This document shows positions 42,091-49,427 of a DNA stretch of 64,000 nucleotides, piece by piece; the stretch's first letter is position 1; each line of letters starts with the position of its first letter. The stretch comes from Fructobacillus apis (lineage in GTDB: Bacteria; Bacillota; Bacilli; Lactobacillales; Lactobacillaceae): positions 186,001-250,000 of the forward strand of contig NZ_JAMWYK010000002.1 in NCBI RefSeq assembly GCF_023893635.1, given 5' to 3'. The notes beneath the pieces are model-generated. The model was not told the DNA's origin, searched no databases, and saw nothing but the letters and a program-made list of their open reading frames with translations. The position numbers and the translations under genes are program-made.

Positions 42091-42097
42091 ATTCGTA

Positions 42098-42823
42098 ATG
42101 AATCAACAAAACACACTGGCCCTGACTTTCTCGCCAAAGGCGATTATTCAGGACCTTGTCTCTTTGAACAAGGCAACAAAAGCGCTCTTAGCCGTGATGG
42201 TGACGGCCCAGCTCTTAACCTTTGTTCTTTCCTCTGACCGATCTGGATTAGCCTGGCTGACTTTAGCGACCGGCTTAGCCGCGGTTATTAACTTAGCCTT
42301 GGTCGATCAAGGAAAGCAGTCCAACTTCTTCTGGGGTCTGCTTTGCACGGCGGCCTGGATGCTGGTCGCCTTGCATTCCAGAACGTTTGGTGACGTCTTT
42401 GCACAGGGCTTTGCCTTCTTGATGCAGTTTTCTGGCATCTACTTCTGGTCACGCTCACGCAACAGTGAAAAGGGTGAACTGGAATTCAAGAAGATGTCAA
42501 AGCTACTCGCCTGGTCCGTTTTGATTCTCACCATCGCGACCTATTTGGTCGTACTAACGGTGTCAAAGCACCTGAACGGCCTTCAGGTCTACTTGGATTC
42601 GGCGGTTTTGCCTCTGAACATCATCGGTCAGCTACTCATGACCTACGGTTACCGTTCGCAGTGGTTTGCCTGGATTGCAGTCGACATCGTCCAGGTGAGC
42701 GTCTGGGCACAAAACATCTTCGTGCTCGACGGAAGCTACGCGGTTTCCATGCTCGTTCTTCAAATCGTAATGCTAGTGAACGCCCTTTACGGCTCCTGGT
42801 ACTGGTACAACAGAAAAGCTTAA
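42098..42823 (+). CDS. pnuC: PnuC-family pyridine-nucleotide precursor transporter
   Basis: 241 residues with about seven helices in the SWEET-like PnuC fold. FLMQFSGIYFWSRSRNSEKG (helix 3) and the terminal block LQIVMLVNALYGSWYWYNRKA are typical. It facilitates uptake of nicotinamide riboside, trapped inside by phosphorylation; riboflavin-type (PnuX) or nucleoside substrates are less likely alternatives. AGGAGG stands seven bases before the ATG. A compact structured leader suggests control by a cofactor. Monocistronic, closed by a terminator adjoining tRNA-Asn. Confidence 0.88.
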   Translation: MNQQNTLALTFSPKAIIQDLVSLNKATKALLAVMVTAQLLTFVLSSDRSGLAWLTLATGLAAVINLALVDQGKQSNFFWGLLCTAAWMLVALHSRTFGDVFAQGFAFLMQFSGIYFWSRSRNSEKGELEFKKMSKLLAWSVLILTIATYLVVLTVSKHLNGLQVYLDSAVLPLNIIGQLLMTYGYRSQWFAWIAVDIVQVSVWAQNIFVLDGSYAVSMLVLQIVMLVNALYGSWYWYNRKA

Positions 42824-42828
42824 AACAA

Positions 42829-42862
42829 AAAGCCTCGCTCGTTTAAGAGCGGGGCTTTTTTA
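42829..42862 (+). terminator. Terminator of pnuC
   Basis: 12-bp stem AAAGCCTCGCTC / GAGCGGGGCTTT with 6-nt loop and T run, ending next to the convergent tRNA gene. Confidence 0.88.
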
Positions 42863-42864
42863 GA

Positions 42865-42937
42865 CTGTCCCGGCTGGGCTCGAACCAGCGACCTTCGCAT
42901 TAACAGTGCGGTGTTCTACCAACTGAACTACAAGACA
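42865..42937 (-). tRNA. tRNA-Asn (anticodon GTT)
   Basis: 73 nt on the minus strand. Acceptor TGTCTTG / CGGGACA, anticodon loop ACTGTTAATGC reads GTT, T arm CTGGTTCGAGCCCAG. Discriminator G; CCA not encoded. Confidence 0.93.
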
Positions 42938-43044
42938 ATTAAATATTGTATGTATAATATATCGCTATAAATATTCCTTGTCAACAGTTTTATTAAATAA
43001 ATCTCATTTTATTTTAATTAATAATTTGCAGGCTTTTTAAACCA

Positions 43045-43079
43045 ATAAAAAAGTCGCGCCCGTACCAGCCGGGCGCGAC
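43045..43079 (-). terminator. Terminator of the L-2-hydroxyacid dehydrogenase gene
   Basis: 10-bp GC-rich stem GTCGCGCCCG with 7-nt loop and six T on the minus strand. Confidence 0.93.
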
Positions 43080-43092
43080 GCGTTATTCCAAT

Positions 43093-44016
43093 TTAGTCCA
43101 CTACTTCAGCAAACTTCCCAGAAATCGAAGAAGCAGATGCCGCTAACTTCTCTTCCTCTTCAGACGTAAGGAAGAGCGGTACTTCCTCGATAATCCCCTT
43201 TCGACCAACAATGGCCGGTGTGGACAAGTAGGTACCAGACTTTTCCTGATAGTGTGAGACCGCCATCTCCTGGTGAGCATCGGACAAGATTGCCTTGGTC
43301 AACACGATGGCAGCCGAAGCGATTCCGTATGAGGTGAAGCCCTTTCCCATGAAGACAGTGTAACCACCGACAATGGAATCCTTTTCGATGTCGGCCAAAT
43401 CAAGGTGGCGCTCCTCAGCCAACTTTTGGACGGGTTGTCCCAAAACCGAAACCGTTGACCAAGCGGAGAACTGCGTGTTCCCGTGTTCGCCAAGGTTGTA
43501 GCCCGAAACAGACTTTGGCGACACGTTGAAGAAGGAACCAACGGCGCGGCGCATGCGGGCAGTGTCCAGTAAAGTCCCCGTCGCGATGACCCGCTTTTGA
43601 TCGTAGCCCGTTTCCTTTTGGTAGAGAGCGGCAATGGCATCACAAGGATTCGTGATAACCACCAAGACACCGGCAAAAGCCGTCTGCTTCAACTTGGCTG
43701 AAACCTTGCGAACCTGCTCCACGTTGTAGGGCAATTCGATGAAGCGGTCCTTACTTGGGTTGTTGTGTTGCAATTGAATGTTTCCAATGGAAGAAATCAC
43801 AACGTCGGCATCGTCCAAGCCCGCATAATCGTTTACGGTAATTTGGTAGTCGTTTGCTTGATTCGCCTTTGCGTCTTCCAAATCCAAAGCTTCCGCCTGC
43901 ACCTTTTCTTCATTTTCATCGATGAAGACGTACTGGTCAGCCAACCCTTCTTGCACCATGGCGTGTGCAATCGCTGAACCGACGTGCCCCATTCCAATAA
44001 TTCCAATTTTTCGCAT
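43093..44016 (-). CDS. L-2-hydroxyisocaproate dehydrogenase (L-LDH superfamily)
   Basis: 307 residues. NAD loop IGIIGMGHVGSAIAHAM, substrate-Arg block GTLLDTARMRRAVG, catalytic His in SGYNLGEHGNTQFSAWS. The coenzyme-loop and active-site regions (SSIGNIQLQHNNPSKDRF, ITNPCDAIAALYQ) match the L-HicDH of Lactobacillus more than L-lactate dehydrogenase. It reduces branched 2-ketoacids from amino-acid breakdown with NADH. Own promoter with an inverted repeat over the -10. GGGAGG precedes the ATG. Confidence 0.9.
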   Translation of the reverse strand: MRKIGIIGMGHVGSAIAHAMVQEGLADQYVFIDENEEKVQAEALDLEDAKANQANDYQITVNDYAGLDDADVVISSIGNIQLQHNNPSKDRFIELPYNVEQVRKVSAKLKQTAFAGVLVVITNPCDAIAALYQKETGYDQKRVIATGTLLDTARMRRAVGSFFNVSPKSVSGYNLGEHGNTQFSAWSTVSVLGQPVQKLAEERHLDLADIEKDSIVGGYTVFMGKGFTSYGIASAAIVLTKAILSDAHQEMAVSHYQEKSGTYLSTPAIVGRKGIIEEVPLFLTSEEEEKLAASASSISGKFAEVVD

Positions 44017-44039
44017 GACGGAACCTCCCGTTGTTTTTA

Positions 44040-44079
44040 TTGAGAATAACGCTATCTCAAAATAAAAGCAAGGATAATA
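44040..44079 (-). promoter_or_regulatory. Promoter and inverted repeat of the L-HicDH gene
   Basis: On the minus strand -35 TTGCTT, 17-bp spacer, -10 TATTCT; inverted repeat TTGAGA-N9-TCTCAA (44040-44060) covers the -10 and looks like an operator. Confidence 0.55.
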
Positions 44080-44127
44080 TTAAAATTCTCTAATCTAAAA
44101 TTAGCACATCCCAAAATAAAAGATGCA

Positions 44128-44153
44128 AAAAAGCCAGCCCCCTCGGGTCTGAC
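44128..44153 (-). terminator. Terminator of the glutamine-type ABC operon
   Basis: Interrupted stem GTCAG.CCC / GGG.CTGGC with six T on the minus strand. Confidence 0.8.
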
Positions 44154-44169
44154 TTTGACAGCAATTTGA

Positions 44170-44823
44170 TTAGGCTAATCGCTTCTGACAGTAATCGGCT
44201 AACTTTGACAACGCGTGGTTGAAAAGGAAGTAGCCGAAGGTTAACAATAGCAAGATTGGCACGATGTAGCGGCTATCCTGCGCGTAGACCATCTGACCGC
44301 GATAGGTCAAATCGGCCAACACAATTCCGGATGCCAAGGAGGTGTCCTTCACCAATGAAATCAGCTGGGAAATCAACGGCGGAATCATCTTTTGGTAAGC
44401 CTGTGGCAACACGATGTGCCAGAGGGCTTGCGCGCGCGTCATCCCCACCGATGCCGCTCCTTCGAACTGCCCGACGTCGACCGCCTTCAACCCACCACGC
44501 ACAATCTCGGCAATCATGGATGCTTCGAAGAAGGACAAGGCACAGACCGTCGACCAGAAAACCGGTAAGCGAATCCCAAGTTCTGGAAAGGCGAAGTAGG
44601 AGAAGAAGATGATCAAGAGCAACGGCAAATTTCGCACGATGTTGTTCAACGTCCCAAGCAAAGATGAGAAGTACGGAATCTTTTCAAAAAGTAAGATGCC
44701 GATGATTGAACCGACAACGAGGGAAATCACAATGGAAAAGAGCGAGACCCCAATTGTTGTCATGAAGCCGCCAAACAGGTAGCTCAGGTTATCCGCCGTA
44801 AAGGCGCCCGTTAAGTTTGTCAT
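44170..44823 (-). CDS. Polar amino-acid ABC transporter permease (second)
   Basis: 217 residues, GlnP/GltK-like, about five helices. NLPLLLIIFFSYFAFPELG and the EAA loop VGQFEGAASVGMTRAQALWHIVLPQAYQKMIPPL contact the ATPase. Start at MTNLTGAF (44823), six bases after AAGGGG; the ATG two codons earlier abuts that site. It pairs with the upstream permease to form a heterodimer. Last gene of the four-gene operon glnQ-like, binding protein, permease, permease. Confidence 0.9.
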   Translation of the reverse strand: MTNLTGAFTADNLSYLFGGFMTTIGVSLFSIVISLVVGSIIGILLFEKIPYFSSLLGTLNNIVRNLPLLLIIFFSYFAFPELGIRLPVFWSTVCALSFFEASMIAEIVRGGLKAVDVGQFEGAASVGMTRAQALWHIVLPQAYQKMIPPLISQLISLVKDTSLASGIVLADLTYRGQMVYAQDSRYIVPILLLLTFGYFLFNHALSKLADYCQKRLA

Positions 44824-44836
44824 GTGCATCCCCTTT

Positions 44837-45472
44837 CTACGCGTCCAAGCGTGCTTCTAACGCTTGGATTCCGTAACTCAAAGGCAGTGTGATCACCAGG
44901 TAGAACAACCCGACAATTGCATACGCTGCCATCGTTTCAAATGAGTTCGCTGCCACCAAGTTTCCCTGGTACATCAAATCAAAACCACCGACGAAGGCCA
45001 AAATGGAGGAGTTCTTCACGAGGTTGATGAACTGGTTTCCAAGGGATGGCAGAGCGAGCAGAAAGGCCTGTGGCAAGACGATCTTTTGCATGGCTTGGCC
45101 GCGAGTCAAACCGTTCGCCAAAGCGCCTTCGAGCTGCCCAACGTCAATGGCTTCGATTCCGGAGCGAACGGATTCCGCAACGAAGGCGGACGTGTAAAGC
45201 GAAAGGGCAACGGCCCCAGCCGTAAAGCCGGTCATCGGAACCGTCTTGGACACCGCGAGGTAGAAGAACAGCGTGATGACCAAAAGCGGAATGTTCCGCA
45301 AAAACTGCACGTAGGCGTTTCCGATGTGCTGGAGCACCTTCTTTTCCGAAACCTGCAGCAGCGCAAAGGTCGTTCCCAAAATCAAGGAAGCCACTAGTGC
45401 AATCACAGAAACCAGCAACGTGTTCCAAAAGCCCGCTAGAAAGAGGGCGTGATACTTATCAAACAATGTCAT
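44837..45472 (-). CDS. Polar amino-acid ABC transporter permease (first)
   Basis: 211 residues, HisM/GltJ family. FLRNIPLLVITLFFYLAVS is the N-terminal permease block, and VGQLEGALANGLTRGQAMQKIVLPQAFLLALPSL the ATPase-contact loop. The ATG overlaps the stop of the binding-protein gene by four bases, and its end lies 13 bp before the next permease, so the operon is translationally coupled. Substrate probably glutamine or glutamate/aspartate. Confidence 0.9.
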   Translation of the reverse strand: MTLFDKYHALFLAGFWNTLLVSVIALVASLILGTTFALLQVSEKKVLQHIGNAYVQFLRNIPLLVITLFFYLAVSKTVPMTGFTAGAVALSLYTSAFVAESVRSGIEAIDVGQLEGALANGLTRGQAMQKIVLPQAFLLALPSLGNQFINLVKNSSILAFVGGFDLMYQGNLVAANSFETMAAYAIVGLFYLVITLPLSYGIQALEARLDA

Positions 45473-46338
45473 ACTGCCCCCTCCAATTGATCCAAATCAA
45501 TTCCCGGCACTTGACCGAACCACTTTTCCAGCAGCTTGCGGTAAGTGCCGTTTTTCTTCAGTGCGTCAAAGGCCTTATTCGCTTCGTCCGTCATCCCCTT
45601 CTGGTTGTGGTCGAAGGCGATTCCGTAAGGTCCAGCGGAAAGTTGCTTTCCGACAATGTGGTAGTCCGGGTTTTCGCTGGCCATTCCGTAGAGGATGGCG
45701 TTATCCGTCACGATGGCCTGGCCCTGCCCCGCCTTCAAGGCTTGCATGGTCGAGGCGTAGTCCTGAAGTGCAACAATCTTGGCCTTTGGCGCAAATTCCT
45801 TTACGCTGTCAGCGGCCGTCGTTCCGAGCGCAACCAGGACGGTTTTGCTAGGGTCGTTTAACTGTTCAATGTTCGTGATACCCGAATCCTTCTTCACCAG
45901 CATGGCGTTTCCGGCTGGAAAGTAGGGCTTGGTGAAATCAACGGTCTTAGCGCGTTCCGGCGTGATGGTCATGACGGCAAGCACCCCGTCGATGTTCGTG
46001 TTCTTCAACAACTGTACCTTCGTTGATGCGGATACGGGTGTAAAAGTCGGGGTCAACTCAGCCCCCACTTGCTCCCCTATTTGAGTAGTCAGCGCCCTCG
46101 CAAGATCGACATCGAATCCTTCGGACTGTCCCGTCTTCACGTTCAAGATACCAAAGAGCTTCGTGTCCGTCTTAACACCCCACGCAATCGTCTTCTTCGC
46201 TTTCACCCGAGCCAGCGTATCCTGGTGTACCTGGTTGCTCTGGTAAGCTTGAAAGCCGACGAAAGCAGAAACCGAAAGCACCAAAAGCAAGAGCCCGGAC
46301 AGCAGCAGGCCGAGACGTTTTTTCTTTTTCTTATCCAT
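45469..46338 (-). CDS. Polar amino-acid ABC transporter substrate-binding protein
   Basis: 289 residues of the type 3 binding family. It starts MDKKKKKRLG with a single hydrophobic helix (about 10-28) and has no Cys, so it lacks a lipobox and is probably membrane-anchored or secreted. Family motifs: GILNVKTGQSEGFDVDLARALT, VMTITPERAKTVDFTKPYF and LGTTAADSVKEF. Likely ligand glutamine or glutamate by family. It sits between the ATPase and the permeases. Confidence 0.88.
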   Translation of the reverse strand: MDKKKKKRLGLLLSGLLLLVLSVSAFVGFQAYQSNQVHQDTLARVKAKKTIAWGVKTDTKLFGILNVKTGQSEGFDVDLARALTTQIGEQVGAELTPTFTPVSASTKVQLLKNTNIDGVLAVMTITPERAKTVDFTKPYFPAGNAMLVKKDSGITNIEQLNDPSKTVLVALGTTAADSVKEFAPKAKIVALQDYASTMQALKAGQGQAIVTDNAILYGMASENPDYHIVGKQLSAGPYGIAFDHNQKGMTDEANKAFDALKKNGTYRKLLEKWFGQVPGIDLDQLEGAV

Positions 46339-46349
46339 ACGGCCCCCTC

Positions 46350-47087
46350 CTAGTGCTTTTCCACTTGGCTCAAGAATTTCTTGGCACGGTCGTTCTGTGG
46401 GTTATCGAAGAAGGTAGCACTTGGTGCGTCTTCCAAGATTTGTCCGTCGGCCATGAAAATCACGCGGTCGGAAACGGCCTTGGCGAAGCCCATTTCGTGG
46501 GTGACGATGAGGAGCGTCATGTTGCTGTCCGAAGCGATTTCCTTCATGACGTTCAACACGTCTTCGACCATTTCGGGATCCAGGGCAGAGGTTGGTTCGT
46601 CGAAGAGCAAGGCCTTCGGAGACATCGCAAGTGAACGGGCGATAGCCACGCGCTGCTTTTGTCCACCGGACAAGGTCTTCGGCATGTTTTCAGCCTTGTC
46701 CTTCAAACCGACACGGTCAAGCAAGGCGAGTGCCGTCTTTTTGTTTTCGGCTTCGTCCTTCTTCAAGACGAGGCGGGGCGCCAACATGATGTTCTCCAAA
46801 ACCGTCTTATTGTTGTAGAGGTTAAAGTGCTGGAAGACCATCCCCACATTTTTACGAATCTTGTTCATGTTTGTCTTTTCTTCGTGGAGGTCAAAGCCAT
46901 CGACCATGAGCTTTCCTTGGTCGATTTCTTCCAGACCGTTCACCGTGCGAATCAACGTGGACTTACCGGAACCGGAAGGACCAATCAAAACAACGGTTTC
47001 ACCCTTTTCGATGTTCAAATTGATATCCTTCAACGCGTGAAAGTTCCCGTAGTACTTGTCGACGCCTTCAAACTGAATCATTGACAT
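46350..47087 (-). CDS. glnQ: Polar amino-acid ABC transporter ATP-binding protein (GlnQ-like)
   Basis: 245 residues. Walker [17 protein letters not shown], signature LSGGQKQRVAIARSLAM, Walker [14 protein letters not shown] and switch His VTHEMGF are intact. I start at MSMIQFEG (47087), after GAGGTGACAGC; the frame upstream to 47210 crosses the -10 box and is not coding. First gene of the operon, which is controlled from a TATAAT about 45 bp upstream. Confidence 0.92.
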   Translation of the reverse strand: MSMIQFEGVDKYYGNFHALKDINLNIEKGETVVLIGPSGSGKSTLIRTVNGLEEIDQGKLMVDGFDLHEEKTNMNKIRKNVGMVFQHFNLYNNKTVLENIMLAPRLVLKKDEAENKKTALALLDRVGLKDKAENMPKTLSGGQKQRVAIARSLAMSPKALLFDEPTSALDPEMVEDVLNVMKEIASDSNMTLLIVTHEMGFAKAVSDRVIFMADGQILEDAPSATFFDNPQNDRAKKFLSQVEKH

Positions 47088-47132
47088 GCTGTCACCTCTT
47101 TCCAAACAAAATCTGTATACGTTCTGATTTTG

Positions 47133-47138
47133 ATTATA
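47133..47138 (-). promoter_or_regulatory. -10 box of the glutamine-type ABC operon
   Basis: TATAAT on the minus strand 46 bp before the start; the -35 region is weak. Confidence 0.5.
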
Positions 47139-47184
47139 GGGAGGCTTTTTCGTCATCCGAGATATTTCGTTAGCTTTTATCACA

Positions 47185-47216
47185 ATATAAAAACGCCTCA
47201 GTGTTTCCACTGAGGC
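47185..47216 (-). terminator. Terminator of the CHY zinc-finger gene
   Basis: 9-bp stem GCCTCAGTG / CACTGAGGC with GAAA loop followed by GTTTTTATATT on the minus strand. Confidence 0.85.
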
Positions 47217-47275
47217 TAAGGGTCCGTGTATTTACTTTACGTTTCTGAAGGCTTGGCAGAGATTTTCCCTAACGT

Positions 47276-47596
47276 TTAGGAGCAAAAATAGTAGTCCTTG
47301 TGCAGCGAGCACTTCGGATTAAAAGGTGACTGACAGTTCACGCAGGCGCCTTCTTGATACTCGTCGTAGGTCAACAGACTATGACAGACACCACAGGGCA
47401 CCGGATGTCCTTCTGATACGGACGAAGGTTCAAAGCTGTGTTTTTCCAATTCATCATGACATTGGAAACAGGCGTAGTATTGTTGGCAGTTCGAACAGAG
47501 CAAACCAACGACATCGACCTCTTGGTGGTAGTGTCGACAAGTTCCGGTCGGACCAATGTCTTGCCCTTTTATTTTGGTGTTCGTCTCTTTAATCAT
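47276..47596 (-). CDS. CHY-type zinc-finger protein
   Basis: 106 residues with a dense Cys/His pattern: CRHYHQEVDVVGLLCSNC, YACFQCHDELEKH, PCGVCHSLLTYDEY, CVNCQSPFNPKCSLH and a final YYFC. This is the CHY zinc finger, which binds several zinc ions and in eukaryotes occurs in RCHY1 and in Hot13 of mitochondria. Bacterial members are uncharacterised. The start overlaps the stop of the DUF1304 gene by one base (TAATG), so the two are coupled. Confidence 0.85.
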   Translation of the reverse strand: MIKETNTKIKGQDIGPTGTCRHYHQEVDVVGLLCSNCQQYYACFQCHDELEKHSFEPSSVSEGHPVPCGVCHSLLTYDEYQEGACVNCQSPFNPKCSLHKDYYFCS

Positions 47597-47949
47597 TAGA
47601 ACAAAAGGGCGATCAAAGTCAGCAGCGAAAGTCCCGCTTGTTTGAAGAACAAGCTCACTTTACCAGCGGAATAACCACCGTACAACGCAACCAAAACGAT
47701 GTAGATCAAGATGGGTAACACCCAACTTTGCTCGATGAACAGCGCAACGAACAAGCCGACACCGATTAAGGCGTTGTAAATCCCCTGGTTCTTCAACAGC
47801 AACTGAACCTTCGGGTTGGCCACGTCATCGTTGGAAAATGAAAACAACTCAGCCGTTTGCTTTGACGTCGTTTGAATCGTTTGACGGTAAAAAATATAAA
47901 AGAATTCAAGTGCAACGAGCACCGTTAAAATTTGAGCCACAATGTTCAT
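47596..47949 (-). CDS. DUF1304-family membrane protein
   Basis: 117 residues with four hydrophobic helices, opening MNIVAQILTVLVALEFFYIFYRQ and containing NQGIYNALIGVGLFVA and ILIYIVLVALYGGYSAGK. These fit the DUF1304 family of small membrane proteins, whose function is unknown. GGAGGATTACTC lies before the ATG. Translationally coupled to the CHY zinc-finger gene; the pair is conserved enough in arrangement to suggest a joint role, but the role is not known. Confidence 0.82.
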   Translation of the reverse strand: MNIVAQILTVLVALEFFYIFYRQTIQTTSKQTAELFSFSNDDVANPKVQLLLKNQGIYNALIGVGLFVALFIEQSWVLPILIYIVLVALYGGYSAGKVSLFFKQAGLSLLTLIALLF

Positions 47950-47978
47950 GAGTAATCCTCCAGGAAATTTTCTTGCTT

Positions 47979-48311
47979 TTAAGCTAATTGCCAGTCATAT
48001 GGCTTTAAATAAAGTTCGTCGTCACGTCGCTCTTTTGAATTCACCTTTGAATGTGCCAATTTGTAATCAGCATCCATCCCCAGCAGCAACTTTGCTGATA
48101 GACCAGTGACGATTTCTAAGCGTTCTGCTAATTCGACTGACATGAACGTTTCTTTGTGTAGAATACGGCTCATATGTTTTTCACTAATTCCAAGTCGTCT
48201 TGCTAAGTCGCTTTGTTTGACACCGAAGTCTTCAATTAGTTCAACAATTAAAGCAGAGGCTGATGAACACTCTTTCGGATTTAACTTCATTTCCAAATCT
48301 TTATCAATCAT
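47979..48311 (-). CDS. HigA/VapI-like XRE regulator without a partner toxin
   Basis: 110 residues. Helix-turn-helix QSDLARRLGISEKHMSRILHKE at about 33-54, followed by the antidote-type region VELAERLEIVTGLSAKLLLGMDADYKLA. HigA antitoxins have this layout, but no RelE/HigB-type toxin frame is found on either side (upstream is a 236-bp intergenic region and then an opposite-strand membrane protein). The perfect inverted repeat at 48331-48358 just before the gene is the likely autoregulatory operator. AAGGAACTAAG precedes the ATG. Confidence 0.85.
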   Translation of the reverse strand: MIDKDLEMKLNPKECSSASALIVELIEDFGVKQSDLARRLGISEKHMSRILHKETFMSVELAERLEIVTGLSAKLLLGMDADYKLAHSKVNSKERRDDELYLKPYDWQLA

Positions 48312-48330
48312 CTTAGTTCCTTGTTTATCA

Positions 48331-48358
48331 GGTAAAGAACAACTCGCTGTTCTTTACC
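48331..48358 (-). promoter_or_regulatory. Perfect inverted repeat in front of the HigA-like gene
   Basis: GGTAAAGAACA-N6-TGTTCTTTACC: 11 bp arms without mismatch, between the predicted start point and the coding region. Confidence 0.75.
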
Positions 48359-48368
48359 CTATAGGTAC

Positions 48369-48396
48369 AGTATATTCATATCCTTTTTCTTCGCAA
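48369..48396 (-). promoter_or_regulatory. Promoter of the HigA-like gene
   Basis: -35 TTGCGA, 16-bp spacer, -10 TATACT on the minus strand; start point near 48362, next to the inverted repeat. Confidence 0.6.
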
Positions 48397-48547
48397 GTTT
48401 TCATGTCAATTAGGACAAGCAGTCGTTTCTTTTTTATTTTCTAACCTAGGTTGTCTAATTTACATAATTTCGCCACCCTCTTCCCTGCGCGTTATACTTA
48501 TCCTGAAGACACTATTTTGCAATAAGGAAAAGAGGCTTTTTTTTAAT

Positions 48548-49003
48548 ATGGTGTACTTAATCTTATCAATCGTTGTCTCCGTCATTTGGTGGCAGCTCAG
48601 CGTTAAAAAGAACGGAAACACGAAACACAATCAATTCTGGAAAATCTTTTTGAAGGTATTCTTCTGTTACATATATATTTTCTGGCTGGCCATGAAATAC
48701 GACCCCACTTTCTTTCATAAGTATCTAATCGAAATCGATGATCAACTTTCTTCTGATGTACACTACCTTTCTGGTATTAATCCAAATACCGGTGGATATC
48801 GGACAAGCGTATCCTTGATGAATGCCATCAAACTTCAAGGAACAAAAAAGAATCTCCAGACCCTTGTTTATTATCGCTCACTCCTACCTCAGAATTTGAA
48901 TCCAACCATTGTCAAAAATGGTGCGCGGCAGGGTATTCGTGAAGGACGGCGGTTACAGCATATTCAAGATGAAATCCACCATGAATTTCACCCTTACGAT
49001 TAA
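48548..49003 (+). CDS. Small membrane-anchored protein, function unknown
   Basis: 151 residues, no family recognised. Two hydrophobic stretches at residues 1-16 and about 30-48 (IFLKVFFCYIYIFWLAM), then a basic/acidic C-terminal part of about 100 residues containing HYLSGINPNTGGYRTS and GARQGIREGRRLQHIQDEIHHEF. The ribosome-binding site is poor (GAGG 12 bases before the ATG, separated by a T run). Composition is slightly more AT-rich than neighbours. Transcribed divergently from the HigA-like regulator and closed by a bidirectional terminator. Confidence 0.6.
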   Translation: MVYLILSIVVSVIWWQLSVKKNGNTKHNQFWKIFLKVFFCYIYIFWLAMKYDPTFFHKYLIEIDDQLSSDVHYLSGINPNTGGYRTSVSLMNAIKLQGTKKNLQTLVYYRSLLPQNLNPTIVKNGARQGIREGRRLQHIQDEIHHEFHPYD

Positions 49004-49031
49004 AAAAAGCTCCCGACTGGGAGCTTTTTTT
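49002..49031. terminator. Bidirectional terminator
   Basis: Stem AAAAAAGCTCCC / GGGAGCTTTTTT with 4-nt loop; serves the unknown membrane protein and the convergent small membrane peptide gene. Confidence 0.9.
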
Positions 49032-49140
49032 ATAGCGCTTGTTTAATGGCTACGACAAGGACTAGGACTAAGAAGACAGCGATAACAATTTTGTTTTTCG
49101 TTGGAGTGCTTTTCCATAGTTCAGAAATTAATTCAAACAT
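49030..49140 (-). CDS. 36-residue single-helix membrane peptide
   Basis: A short minus-strand frame, starting MFELISELWKSTPTKNK, then a hydrophobic helix IVIAVFLVLVLVVAI, and ending KQAL-stop. The Shine-Dalgarno GGAGG lies eight bases before the ATG and a TATACT -10 box stands upstream (49169-49174), so it looks genuinely expressed. It uses the convergent terminator at 49002-49031. Function unknown; small single-helix proteins like this often accompany membrane complexes or act as type I toxins, but no antisense RNA is evident. Confidence 0.68.
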   Translation of the reverse strand: MFELISELWKSTPTKNKIVIAVFLVLVLVVAIKQAL

Positions 49141-49192
49141 CTTGCTTTCCTCCTATCTACAATTCAAGTATAGTCCTATCTCTAGAAAAGAG

Positions 49193-49234
49193 AAAAAAAG
49201 ACTCACACCAGTAGTTTTAACTACCAGTGTGAGC
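49193..49234 (-). terminator. Terminator of tRNA-Ser
   Basis: 15-bp stem CTCACACTGGTAGTT / ACTACTGGTGTGAG-type with short loop and TCTTTTTTTCTC on the minus strand. Confidence 0.88.
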
Positions 49235-49249
49235 CTTTTATTTCGCTGA

Positions 49250-49337
49250 TGGAGAAGAAGGGATTCGAACCCTCGCACGCTTTAACACGTCTACACCCTT
49301 AGCAAGGGCGCCTCTTCAGCCTCTTGAGTACTTCTCC
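49250..49337 (-). tRNA. tRNA-Ser (anticodon GCT)
   Basis: 88-nt class II tRNA. Acceptor GGAGAAG / CTTCTCC, anticodon stem CCCTT-GCTAA-GGG with GCT, long variable arm, T arm GGGTTCGAATCCC. CCA not encoded. Confidence 0.95.
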
Positions 49338-49349
49338 ATAACAGATAAT

Positions 49350-49378
49350 ACTATACCAGATTATCCGCATGACGGCAA
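49350..49378 (-). promoter_or_regulatory. Promoter of tRNA-Ser
   Basis: -35 TTGCCG, 17-bp spacer, -10 TATAGT on the minus strand. Confidence 0.7.
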
Positions 49379-49427
49379 GCATCGCGGGCGGTGCGTCGCC
49401 GACTTTGACAGATTAAAAAATCAAGAA

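Noticed and set aside
48312-48547. HigB/RelE-type toxin partner for the HigA-like gene
   Set aside because: No frame of suitable length or motif on either strand near the regulator.
49046-49249. 67-codon plus-strand frame
   Set aside because: Antisense to the small membrane peptide and the tRNA-Ser terminator, with no ribosome site.
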